Assembly: GCA_023400335.1 (NCBI GenBank)
Contig: JAEXFF010000041.1
Location: 1 to 11,586, forward strand
From: Bacteroidota bacterium
GTDB lineage: Bacteria > Bacteroidota > Bacteroidia > Bacteroidales > Marinifilaceae
Length of the DNA: 11,586 nucleotides
Direction of reading: 5' to 3'
The position numbers were made by a program, and so were the translations under genes. Under the pieces are notes generated by a model that saw nothing but the letters and a program-made list of their open reading frames with translations, was not told where the DNA came from and made no database searches. Within the stretch, counting starts at the first letter, position 1. Each line of letters begins with the position of its first letter. Shown in pieces: positions 1 through 6,694 of the stretch.

Positions 1-1
1 C

Positions 2-58
2 CTTTGTGCCCTCGAAGTAATACCTATACTTATGCTATATAAGTATGTGGCATTATAA
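2..58 (+). CDS. C-terminal tail of a probable DUF4271-type membrane protein (5' part outside window)
   Basis: Frame 2 is open from the window edge to a double TAA at 56-61 and encodes 18 residues, LCALEVIPILMLYKYVAL. This is a hydrophobic stretch with a Glu and a Lys, as expected for the last membrane helix of a small integral membrane protein. It ends 32 bases before hemD. From general knowledge, Bacteroidales genomes commonly carry a DUF4271 membrane protein directly upstream of hemD and rnpA, and tails resembling this one occur in that family. The identification rests on this context and a very short peptide, so it is tentative. The other two forward frames give no better candidate. Confidence 0.45.
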   Translation, partial: LCALEVIPILMLYKYVAL

Positions 59-90
59 TAAGTGAGTATTAATATTTAAAACTTACAAAG

Positions 91-852
91 TTGAAGATCA
101 AAAAGGTACTTGTTTCACAACCTAAGCCGGCAACAGAAAAATCTCCTTATTTTGATTTAGCAGAAAAATACAATCTGAAATTAGAATTCAGGCCTTTTAT
201 AAAAGTAGAAGGAGTTACGGTTAAAGAGTTCAGACAGGAGAAAGTCAACATTCTGGATCATACTGCTATTATTTTTACTAGTCGCACTGCTATTGATCAT
301 TTTTTCAGAATTTGTGGAGAATTAAGGATCACAGTACCCGACACAATGAAATATTTTTGTATATCCGAAGCAACAGCCTTCTATTTACAAAAATATATTG
401 TTTACCGGAAAAGAAAGATCTTTTATGGAGATAAGAAAGTTGATGATATGACCAAGATTCTGTTAAAACATAAAACAGAAAATTTTTTGGTACCTCTTTC
501 AGATATCCATAAAGAAAATATTCCCGGCCTTCTGGATAAATTGCGTTTGAAATATACAAAAGCCATTTTATATAAGACGGTTGCCAGCGATTTAAGCGAT
601 ATCAAAAATCTGAAAGAATATGATATCATTGCATTTTATACACCTTCCGGAATTAAATCTCTCTTTCAAAATTTTCCGGATTTTGTACAGGATACAACTA
701 TTATCGCAGCATTCGGACCCGCTACAGCTGAAGCAGTAGAAGAAGCCGGATTGCGTCTGGATATACAGGCTCCGACTTCCAAATGTCCCTCCATGACAAT
801 GGCCATAGAGGAATTCATCAAGAAGTATAATAAAGACAATAAGATTAAATGA
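91..852 (+). CDS. hemD: Uroporphyrinogen-III synthase (HemD family)
   Basis: This 253-residue cytoplasmic protein is of normal length for the family. HemD cyclises hydroxymethylbilane, inverting ring D, to give uroporphyrinogen III in the haem/tetrapyrrole pathway. The two-lobed HemD layout is visible: an N-terminal lobe with FTSRTAIDHFF (62-72), and a second lobe with FYTPSGIKSLF (182-192) and AAFGPATAEAVEEAG (206-220), followed by the PTSKCPSMTMAIEEFI tail. The family tolerates wide sequence divergence, but these segments match the Bacteroidales form. I chose the TTG at 91 because the conserved N-terminus, MKIKKVLVSQPKP, begins exactly there; there is no clear Shine-Dalgarno, which is usual in this phylum. 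It lies 32 bases after the preceding gene and 93 bases before rnpA, so co-transcription with both neighbours is plausible. Some Bacteroidota HemD-like proteins lack biochemical proof, so activity is inferred from family membership. Confidence 0.9.
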   Translation: MKIKKVLVSQPKPATEKSPYFDLAEKYNLKLEFRPFIKVEGVTVKEFRQEKVNILDHTAIIFTSRTAIDHFFRICGELRITVPDTMKYFCISEATAFYLQKYIVYRKRKIFYGDKKVDDMTKILLKHKTENFLVPLSDIHKENIPGLLDKLRLKYTKAILYKTVASDLSDIKNLKEYDIIAFYTPSGIKSLFQNFPDFVQDTTIIAAFGPATAEAVEEAGLRLDIQAPTSKCPSMTMAIEEFIKKYNKDNKIK

Positions 853-910
853 AAAGTCTTTAGAAAACTTTTACGCGAACCGGATATTGAAATTTTTCTT
901 ATTAAATTAA

Positions 911-938
911 AAGAGGCCGTCCGCAGGGACAGCCTCTT
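911..938 (+). terminator. Hairpin between hemD and rnpA (terminator-like or 5'-UTR structure)
   Basis: AAGAGGCCGTCC (911-922) pairs with GGACAGCCTCTT (927-938) around a GCAG loop. That gives 11 pairs of 12, with a single C/A mismatch. GC-rich hairpins of this GAGGC...GCCTC type are typical Bacteroidales terminators. On the plus strand, however, the downstream bases are CCATAGT, not a T-run, and the rnpA ATG follows after 7 bases. On the minus strand the stem would be followed by TTAATTTAAT, which is better for termination, but no minus-strand gene is seen here. It may be a weak hemD terminator, a processing site, or a structure limiting rnpA translation. Confidence 0.5.
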
Positions 939-945
939 CCATAGT

Positions 946-1338
946 ATGAATACATTTTGTAAATCTGAACACCTCTGCAATAAAATTCTATTTGAAGAAT
1001 TACTCCATTCAGATTTTAGTTTTGTAAAATTTCCCTTCCGGGTTCTTGTCAAAAAATCTTCTGTACAAGGAGAATTTCCGGCAAGGATTGCTATCAGCGT
1101 CAGTAAAAAAAAGTTTAAACGAGCTGTTAAAAGGAACCGGATCAAGCGCTTGACACGGGAAACATATCGTTGTCACAAACAAGAACTTTATCGCTATAGC
1201 CAAGACTCCGGAACATTGGATATTCTGTTTATTTATATGGATCACACCGTACTGGATTATAATAGGATTGAAAAAGCCATGCAAACAGCAATACAAAAAA
1301 TTATTACACATTTCTACCGTGTTCCTGAAAAAATGTAA
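946..1338 (+). CDS. rnpA: Ribonuclease P protein component
   Basis: This 130-residue basic protein is the protein subunit of RNase P, which binds the catalytic RNA (rnpB, not in this window) and helps remove the 5' leader from pre-tRNAs. The family's RNR box is intact: [10 protein letters not shown] at residues 63-72, preceded by the strand segment [17 protein letters not shown] (46-62). The C-terminal part, [19 protein letters not shown], fits the remaining strand and helix of the alpha/beta fold. Length is normal for Bacteroidota. The ATG at 946 is the only reasonable start: the frame is open back to the hemD stop at 850-852, but has no ATG, GTG or TTG in between. A stable hairpin sits just upstream. 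The yidD reading frame overlaps the 3' end in another frame, the arrangement commonly seen for these two genes. Confidence 0.94.
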   Translation: MNTFCKSEHLCNKILFEELLHSDFSFVKFPFRVLVKKSSVQGEFPARIAISVSKKKFKRAVKRNRIKRLTRETYRCHKQELYRYSQDSGTLDILFIYMDHTVLDYNRIEKAMQTAIQKIITHFYRVPEKM

Positions 1339-1594
1339 AATATCCCGTTTCTATTTTTCTTTCAGCGTCTGCTTCAGACGTAGTATTATTTTTATGCTTT
1401 TACTACCTATTCGTTTCTATCAATATTGTATTTCTCCTTTAAAACCTCCCACTTGCCGATACACTCCGACTTGTTCACAATATGCAATCGAAGCGCTCCG
1501 GAAACACGGACCGCTGAAAGGATTATGGCTGACAGTGAAACGAATTCTTTCCTGCCATCCCTGGGGGGGTAGCGGCTATGATCCTGTCCCCTGA
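1319..1594 (+). CDS. yidD: Membrane protein insertion efficiency factor YidD
   Basis: YidD is a small inner-membrane-associated protein that assists YidC-dependent membrane insertion. The family core is complete: [20 protein letters not shown], then [30 protein letters not shown] and [13 protein letters not shown] at the C-terminus, including the three conserved cysteines. The start is uncertain. An ATG at 1268 gives 108 residues but overlaps rnpA by 71 bases. The GTG at 1319 gives 91 residues with a basic N-terminal region (KKCK, RFYF, FRRS) before the hydrophobic stretch, and overlaps rnpA by 20 bases. The ATG at 1394 gives 66 residues, but leaves only five residues between the initiator Met and RFYQ and drops the usual basic N-terminus. 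I list the GTG start as a compromise with typical family length (about 70-90); the end is secure. It is probably co-transcribed with rnpA. Confidence 0.88.
   Translation: MFLKKCKISRFYFSFSVCFRRSIIFMLLLPIRFYQYCISPLKPPTCRYTPTCSQYAIEALRKHGPLKGLWLTVKRILSCHPWGGSGYDPVP
1366..1380 (+). other. Short perfect hairpin between rnpA stop and the internal yidD ATG
   Basis: CGTCTG (1366-1371) and CAGACG (1375-1380) form a perfect 6-bp stem with a 3-base CTT loop. It lies 27 bases after the rnpA stop and 13 bases before the ATG at 1394, and is followed by the AT-rich run TAGTATTATTTTTATG. If yidD starts at 1394 this is a leader structure or weak attenuator; if it starts at 1319 or 1268 the hairpin is inside coding sequence and may be chance. 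Confidence 0.35.
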
Positions 1595-1663
1595 ATTCCA
1601 ATCGTGAAAAGTGAAAAAAACTTCTTTAAAACAGTAAAAGACATTGATTATAATGGGTAATAA

Positions 1664-1695
1664 TTTTCAACTTTCCTGAGAAAAGTGTACTTTCG
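1664..1695 (+). promoter_or_regulatory. Possible Bacteroidota sigma-ABfr type promoter for the S41 peptidase gene
   Basis: TACTTTCG at 1688-1695 differs by one base from the Bacteroidota -7 consensus TAnnTTTG. TTTTCAA at 1664-1670 is a loose -33 match at about the right distance. Transcription would start near 1700, leaving a leader of about 35 bases before the ATG at 1735, which contains AAAGGAGA (1703-1710), too far upstream to be an ordinary ribosome binding site. Such AT-rich matches are common, so this is tentative. Confidence 0.4.
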
Positions 1696-1734
1696 CTTAA
1701 TTAAAGGAGAATTTACAATTGTAACTTATTAGTA

Positions 1735-3384
1735 ATGAAAACGAGAAAATTCCTAATTATCATTTTCGGGATAATCACTATCGGGCTGGGAATTGTTGCA
1801 CTTAAAAGTGATGACCGCAATTTTGAAATCAGTAAACAACTTAATATTTATGCAACGTTGTTCCGGGATATTAATATGCTTTATGTAGATGATACCGAAC
1901 CTGAAAAGTTAGTTACTGAAAGTATCAATGCCATGCTCAATTCGTTGGATCCCTATACTGTCTATTATCCTGAATCTCAGACTGAGGATGTCAAATTGAT
2001 GACTACAGGAGAATACGCAGGCATTGGTTCTGTAATCAGTAAAAAAGGAGATGAAATAATCATCCGCGAACCCTATAAGAATTCACCCGCAGACAAAGCT
2101 GGACTTCTGCCCGGAGATATCATTGTGTCAATAGATGGGAAATCCGTAAAAGGTAAAAATACTCAGGAAGTGAGTGAATTACTGAAAGGCCAGCCGGGAA
2201 AAGAAATTCTGATTAAAGTTAAAAGAGAAGGCTTTGAAAAACCATTGGAGAAAAAAGCCATACGCGAAAAAATACAATTGCCGAGTGTCCCCTATTATGG
2301 ATTGATCACAGACAGTATCGGTTATATTTATCTAAACAGTTTTACAGATAAAGCTGCAGCAGACGTACGCAAAGCGATCATTGATCTCAAAAACCGGGGA
2401 GCAAAATCCCTTGTTTTTGATTTAAGAGGAAATTCAGGAGGACTTTTGGACCAAGCGGTAGAAATCAGCAATTTCTTTCTTCCCAGAGGTTCTAAAATAC
2501 TCGAGACGAAAGGAAAAGTAAAACAATGGGACAAAGAATATATAGCCAACAAAAATCCGATTGTACCGGATATGCCTCTTGCCGTATTAATCGACCGGGG
2601 CACCGCCTCTGCAGCAGAAATTGTTTCCGGGGCTTTTCAGGATTATGACCGGGGAGTATTGATCGGAGAACGTTCTTTCGGGAAAGGTTTAGTACAAAAT
2701 GTAAGGGATTTAGCTTATAACACAAAAGTAAAAATTACAACTGCTAAATATTATATTCCAAGCGGACGCTGTATACAGGCTTTGGACTATTCCCACAGAA
2801 ATCCGGACGGAAGCGTCGGTAAAGTACCCGATTCTTTGATTACAGCTTACACAACAAAAGGAGGACGTACGGTATATGACGGAGGAGGTATCAGTCCGGA
2901 TATTCAGATGGAAGCTGAAAATTTTGCTCGTATTACTCAAGAATTGGTCCTCAGAGATTTATGTTTCGATTTTGTAAATTCTTATGCACTTAAAAATCCG
3001 GAAATTCCTTCTATTCAGGATTTTGTCATTACTGACGATATTTATTCTCAATTTAAGAACTATTTAAAAGAAAGAAATTTCTCTTATGAAACGGAATCTC
3101 AACGCACATTAGAAAAACTGATTAAAATAGCAAAAGCTGAAAAATACTACGATATTGCTAAAAATCAATTGGATAGCCTTCAAAAAGACTTTACACATTC
3201 TATCGACCGTGATATGGAAGCATTCAAGAATGAGATATCTTCTTTCCTGGCAGAACAATTTATGCAACGTTATTATTATTTAGGAGGAATCATTGAATAT
3301 AAAGTATTGCACGATAAGGAAGTAAAAAAAGCAATTGAAATTTTGGAAAATCCGATAGAATACGAAAATTTGCTAAAAAAGTAA
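1735..3384 (+). CDS. S41 family carboxy-terminal processing peptidase (CtpA/Prc-like) with PDZ domain
   Basis: This 549-residue envelope serine protease cleaves substrates near their C-termini. An N-terminal hydrophobic segment (about 6-22) without a clear signal peptidase I site suggests a membrane anchor facing the periplasm. A helical lead-in contains SINAMLNSLDPYTVYYP (63-79). A PDZ domain spans about 85-165, with GEYAGIGSVI and GLLPGDIIVSIDGK. The tail-specific protease core spans about 180-400: GYIYLNSFTDKAA (196-208), FDLRGNSGGLLDQAVEIS (228-245), then GTASAAEI with the nucleophile Ser292, and RSFGKGLVQ with the general-base Lys317 and Gln321. The site is intact. The last 150 residues are a mostly helical extension typical of Bacteroidota members. 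The gene follows yidD by 140 bases with its own possible promoter and is closed by a hairpin. The substrate cannot be predicted, so I give no gene symbol. Confidence 0.94.
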   Translation: MKTRKFLIIIFGIITIGLGIVALKSDDRNFEISKQLNIYATLFRDINMLYVDDTEPEKLVTESINAMLNSLDPYTVYYPESQTEDVKLMTTGEYAGIGSVISKKGDEIIIREPYKNSPADKAGLLPGDIIVSIDGKSVKGKNTQEVSELLKGQPGKEILIKVKREGFEKPLEKKAIREKIQLPSVPYYGLITDSIGYIYLNSFTDKAAADVRKAIIDLKNRGAKSLVFDLRGNSGGLLDQAVEISNFFLPRGSKILETKGKVKQWDKEYIANKNPIVPDMPLAVLIDRGTASAAEIVSGAFQDYDRGVLIGERSFGKGLVQNVRDLAYNTKVKITTAKYYIPSGRCIQALDYSHRNPDGSVGKVPDSLITAYTTKGGRTVYDGGGISPDIQMEAENFARITQELVLRDLCFDFVNSYALKNPEIPSIQDFVITDDIYSQFKNYLKERNFSYETESQRTLEKLIKIAKAEKYYDIAKNQLDSLQKDFTHSIDRDMEAFKNEISSFLAEQFMQRYYYLGGIIEYKVLHDKEVKKAIEILENPIEYENLLKK

Positions 3385-3416
3385 AACCCTATTGGCATTT
3401 TAAAATAAATGTCGTA

Positions 3417-3475
3417 AAAGCCACTTTTCAGACAACCAATGAATATTTCCCTGGGAAGTGGTTTTATATTTGTAT
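3417..3475 (+). terminator. Intrinsic terminator after the S41 peptidase gene
   Basis: AAAGCCACTTTTCAG (3417-3431) pairs with CTGGGAAGTGGTTTT (3451-3465) over 15 positions, including three G-T wobbles, around a 19-base loop. The 3' arm ends in TTTT and runs into ATATTTGTAT. The hairpin begins 32 bases after the protease stop codon. The long loop is unusual, but arm length and the T-rich tail support termination. Confidence 0.65.
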
Positions 3476-3685
3476 ATAAAGGATCCAAGCTTCAGGTTCG
3501 GTAGTCAGAACCGGAGATGTATTGACTGAGGCGATTCTCTGAAAATAGGAATCAGATATAAAGTGTTGCTGAAAGAAAAAATAGTTTTTAAGATTCCCTT
3601 TTTTATTAAAATATATTTATTTGTGTTTGTTTTTGTGCTAATGAATTCCCAAATTCGTGGGCTATAAAAATTTAATCCCTCATAT
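3466..3685 (+). other. Non-coding upstream region of the GH123-like gene cluster
   Basis: The gene-free stretch between the protease and the GH123-like gene is 301 bases (3385-3685). After the terminator, this part has no convincing ORF, tRNA or known riboswitch that I recognise. It holds small inverted repeats: GGTTC (3495-3499) with GAACC (3508-3512), and GATTC (3533-3537) with GAATC (3549-3553). A strongly AT-rich tract follows at about 3581-3640, with near-matches to the -7 element TAnnTTTG (TTTATTTG at 3616-3623, TGTGTTTG at 3622-3629). CCCA/TGGG (3648-3651 and 3658-3661) forms a weak hairpin just before the start. A promoter for the cluster probably lies here, but I cannot place it. Confidence 0.5.
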
Positions 3686-6670
3686 ATGAAAAAGTTTTTC
3701 CTTTTTTTGATTGTATGTTTTAGTTTGCCTGTCATAGCTCAAGATATCCGGCCAGACGAGTCATTATACGGCACAGCTTTCTGGGAAGCTGATACCTTGG
3801 GAAATCATAGAGCTGTAGTACGTGTAAATGCTTCTGCTGACATTGCTAAAATTTATCTTCCCTGGAGGAGAAGAGATCATCAACCTGACCAAAAAGGATT
3901 GATTATTGTCGATGCCCAAACAGGAAAACAAGTTGTAAATTTCTACAGAAAAGAAATCAACCGGGAATTTGGCATTATATTTTTTCAACCTCAAACTGTA
4001 CCCGGAAATTACTATATTTATTATTTACCTTATCATTCTTCCGGCGGCCCTTATCCAAAAGTCTTTTATACCCGGGAACAAACGATTCCGGATTCAAATT
4101 GGGTAACAATGGCAAAGATCCAGGAAACAACAGCCATAGAAGCAAATCTGGTTCAATTTCAATCCAGAGGCTCGTTTAATAATTTCTATCCAATGGAAAT
4201 TATAGCAACAGCCAAAGAAAAAGAAAAGCTGATTCAAAATAATCCGGATAAAAAATACCTCATCTTTGCTGAGGACCGTATGCATCCCATAAAAATGTTC
4301 CATGATATACCCTATCGTTGGACCACAAAAGGAGCGGGTAATCTTTTCTTTGCAGAAGCCGACCAAAACGAATATTTTGTATTTCAAATCGGATTATGGG
4401 CCGTTCAGCAAGATATAAAAAATATAAAAGTAAAATTCAGTGATTTAACCGGAGCTCAAAATACCATTCCGGCTACTGCTTTTACCTGTTTTAACACCGA
4501 AGGCAAAGACTGGTTACAACGTCCCATGCAAATTGATTATCAGATTCCTCAAAATCAGGTAAGACCTTTATGGGTAGGGATTCAAATGCCTAATGGAATT
4601 CATGCAGGATTATATACAGGAGAAATCACCATTTCTGGAGATAATGCAGAAACTCAGAAATTGAACTTACATATTTTAGTCAGCGACAGAATATTAACAG
4701 ATAAAGGAGACAGTGATATTTACCGCTTGTCCCGTCTGCGCTGGTTAAATTCAGACATCGCTTTCAATGATAATATAGTAAAACCGTTTATTCCTCTTTC
4801 CCTTTCGGATCATACGATAAATTGTCTGGGACGTTCAGTTACTTTAAATACTTTCGGCTTTCCTGCTTCCATACAAAGTTTCTTTACGGATGAAGTGACG
4901 GAAATAGGGGAAGACCCCGTAGAAATCTTAAATGCTCCTTTCCGTTTTATTATTGAACAAAATAGAAAAAGCCTGCCTTGGAAAAATAAATCTTTCCAAT
5001 TCACCAAAAAAGGGAAAGGAAGGATCAGCTGGGAATCATTTAATACAGCCGGAAATTTTGATATCTACTGTGAAGCTTTTATGGAATTTGACGGATTTAT
5101 AGAATATAAAATTAAAGTAAAAGCTCTTACCAATACAGTTGTAAATGATATGCGTCTGGAGATACCGATGAATGGTTCAGTGGCGACTTATTGGTTAGGA
5201 ATGGGAGAAAAAGGTTCCCGTCTTCCCAAAGAATACAGCTGGAAATGGGATATTCAGAAAAACCAAGAAGGATTTTGGATGGGAACAGTCAATGCAGGCT
5301 TGCATTGTGTGTTCAGGGATGAAAATTATATCCGTCCGCTCAACACTAATTTTTACCATTCCAAGCCTTTAGTTATTCCCGAATGTTGGAATAATAAAGG
5401 AAAAGGCGGTATAAAATTTAACCGGAAAGGGAAAGAGATGCTTATCAAAACGTATAGCGGGTCCAGAAGCATAAAAGCGGGAGAAGAACTGACATTTATT
5501 TTTAAAACCTCTGTAACCCCTTTTAAACCAATAGATACCGAAAAACAATGGACAGATCGTTATTTACACAGCTATGAGCCTGTTGACAGCGTTATTGCCC
5601 AAGGCGCAAATACCATAAATATCCATCATGGAACACCGATTAACCCGCATATTAACTATCCTTTTTTCCGGCCGGATTTTATGAAAGCATATATAGATGA
5701 AGCTCACACCAAGGGATGCAAAGTAAAAATTTATTATACTGTACGGGAACTGGCAAACCGGGCTCCGGAATTATGGGCACTTCGTTCTTTGGGACACGAG
5801 ATTTTTTCTGCTGGAAAAGGAAACGGCTTTTCCTGGTTACAGGAACATCTGGAGGAAGACTATATAGCTGCCTGGTTTGTCGAAAAATACACCGATGCAG
5901 CCATTGTCAATTCAGGAGTTTCCCGCTGGCATAATTTTTATGTTGAAGGTCTGAACTGGCTGGTTCAAAATGTCGGAATAGACGGACTGTATATTGATGA
6001 CTTGGCATTTGACCGTACTACGATGAAACGTATCCGGAAAGTGTTGGATGCAGGATGTGCTGCACCTCGTATAGATCTTCATTCTGCTAATCAATTTAAC
6101 GCAAAAGACGGTTATATCAATAGCGCATGCCTTTATATGGAACACATGCCTTATTTGGACCGTTTATGGTTAGGGGAATATTTTGATTATAATGCCGGAC
6201 CTGATTACTGGTTGACAGAAGTTTCAGGAATCCCTTACGGTATGATGGGCGAAATGCTTCAGGACTGTGGAAATCCCTGGAGAGGAATGATTTATGGGAT
6301 GACCTCCCGACTCCATTGGGAAGGATGTGAAGTTGCCCAATACTTATGGAAAGCCTGGGATGAATTTGGAATTAAAGGCAGTCGGATGATTGGTTATTGG
6401 TCTTCTCATAATCCGGTCCAAACAAACCGGAAAGATATCCTGACAACGTGTTATATCCAGAAAAATAAAATTATGATTGCTATCGCCAGCTGGGCAGAAA
6501 AGGATAGTTCCGTAAGTCTGGAAATCGATTGGGAAAAATTAGGTCTTTCTCCTGAAAAAGCAAGATTATATGCTCCTGAAATTCCATTATACCAGGAAGC
6601 GAATGAATTTGACCCTTTGCAACCGATAAAAATAGAAAAAGGGAAAGGTTTCCTTTTAATTTTAGAATAA
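3686..6670 (+). CDS. Secreted GH123-like (DUF6067-type) putative glycoside hydrolase
   Basis: This 994-residue exported protein has a type I signal peptide (MKKFFLFLIV...LPVIA, cleavage probably after Ala18); Cys11 is not in a lipobox. The N-terminal part (about 25-330) is beta-rich, with LPWRRRDHQPDQKGLIIVDA (58-77) and FGIIFFQPQTVPGNYYIYYLPY (95-116), features I associate with the GH123-like N-terminal domain of Bacteroidota. Residues about 340-615 look like a further beta-sandwich. A TIM-barrel-like catalytic region (about 620-905) includes YYTVRELANRAPELWALRS (683-701), GIDGLYIDDLAFDR (764-777) with the acidic pair Asp771-Asp772, RIDLHSANQF (795-804), YMEHMPYLDRLWLGEYFDY (817-835) and MIGYWSSHNPV (901-911). 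A small beta domain (about 915-994) closes it, as in many glycosidases. Substrate and catalytic residues are unknown; an N-acetylgalactosaminidase role, as in characterised GH123, should not be assumed. It is first of a three-gene cluster, 24 bases before the next gene. Confidence 0.82.
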   Translation: MKKFFLFLIVCFSLPVIAQDIRPDESLYGTAFWEADTLGNHRAVVRVNASADIAKIYLPWRRRDHQPDQKGLIIVDAQTGKQVVNFYRKEINREFGIIFFQPQTVPGNYYIYYLPYHSSGGPYPKVFYTREQTIPDSNWVTMAKIQETTAIEANLVQFQSRGSFNNFYPMEIIATAKEKEKLIQNNPDKKYLIFAEDRMHPIKMFHDIPYRWTTKGAGNLFFAEADQNEYFVFQIGLWAVQQDIKNIKVKFSDLTGAQNTIPATAFTCFNTEGKDWLQRPMQIDYQIPQNQVRPLWVGIQMPNGIHAGLYTGEITISGDNAETQKLNLHILVSDRILTDKGDSDIYRLSRLRWLNSDIAFNDNIVKPFIPLSLSDHTINCLGRSVTLNTFGFPASIQSFFTDEVTEIGEDPVEILNAPFRFIIEQNRKSLPWKNKSFQFTKKGKGRISWESFNTAGNFDIYCEAFMEFDGFIEYKIKVKALTNTVVNDMRLEIPMNGSVATYWLGMGEKGSRLPKEYSWKWDIQKNQEGFWMGTVNAGLHCVFRDENYIRPLNTNFYHSKPLVIPECWNNKGKGGIKFNRKGKEMLIKTYSGSRSIKAGEELTFIFKTSVTPFKPIDTEKQWTDRYLHSYEPVDSVIAQGANTINIHHGTPINPHINYPFFRPDFMKAYIDEAHTKGCKVKIYYTVRELANRAPELWALRSLGHEIFSAGKGNGFSWLQEHLEEDYIAAWFVEKYTDAAIVNSGVSRWHNFYVEGLNWLVQNVGIDGLYIDDLAFDRTTMKRIRKVLDAGCAAPRIDLHSANQFNAKDGYINSACLYMEHMPYLDRLWLGEYFDYNAGPDYWLTEVSGIPYGMMGEMLQDCGNPWRGMIYGMTSRLHWEGCEVAQYLWKAWDEFGIKGSRMIGYWSSHNPVQTNRKDILTTCYIQKNKIMIAIASWAEKDSSVSLEIDWEKLGLSPEKARLYAPEIPLYQEANEFDPLQPIKIEKGKGFLLILE

Positions 6671-6694
6671 TAATCATCCTAAAAATAAAATTAT

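Noticed and set aside
850..945. The rnpA frame is open back to the hemD TGA in the same frame, so one codon separates a possible HemD-RnpA fusion.
   Set aside because: An open stretch of 31 codons is not rare by chance, there is no start codon in it, and both proteins are complete at normal length with family-typical ends. Stop readthrough or a sequencing error is not needed to explain it.
666..1145. A 159-codon minus-strand open frame across hemD and rnpA.
   Set aside because: It lies antisense to two well-supported genes, shows no recognisable domain, and its composition fits a shadow of their codon use.
1607..1626. AAGT...ACTT pairing around an A-run after yidD, considered as a terminator.
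   Set aside because: The stem is only 4 A/T-rich base pairs, too weak to call.
3495..3553. Inverted repeats in the intergenic region considered as a tRNA or riboswitch.
   Set aside because: There is no acceptor stem, T-loop motif or CCA arrangement, and no riboswitch consensus I recognise.
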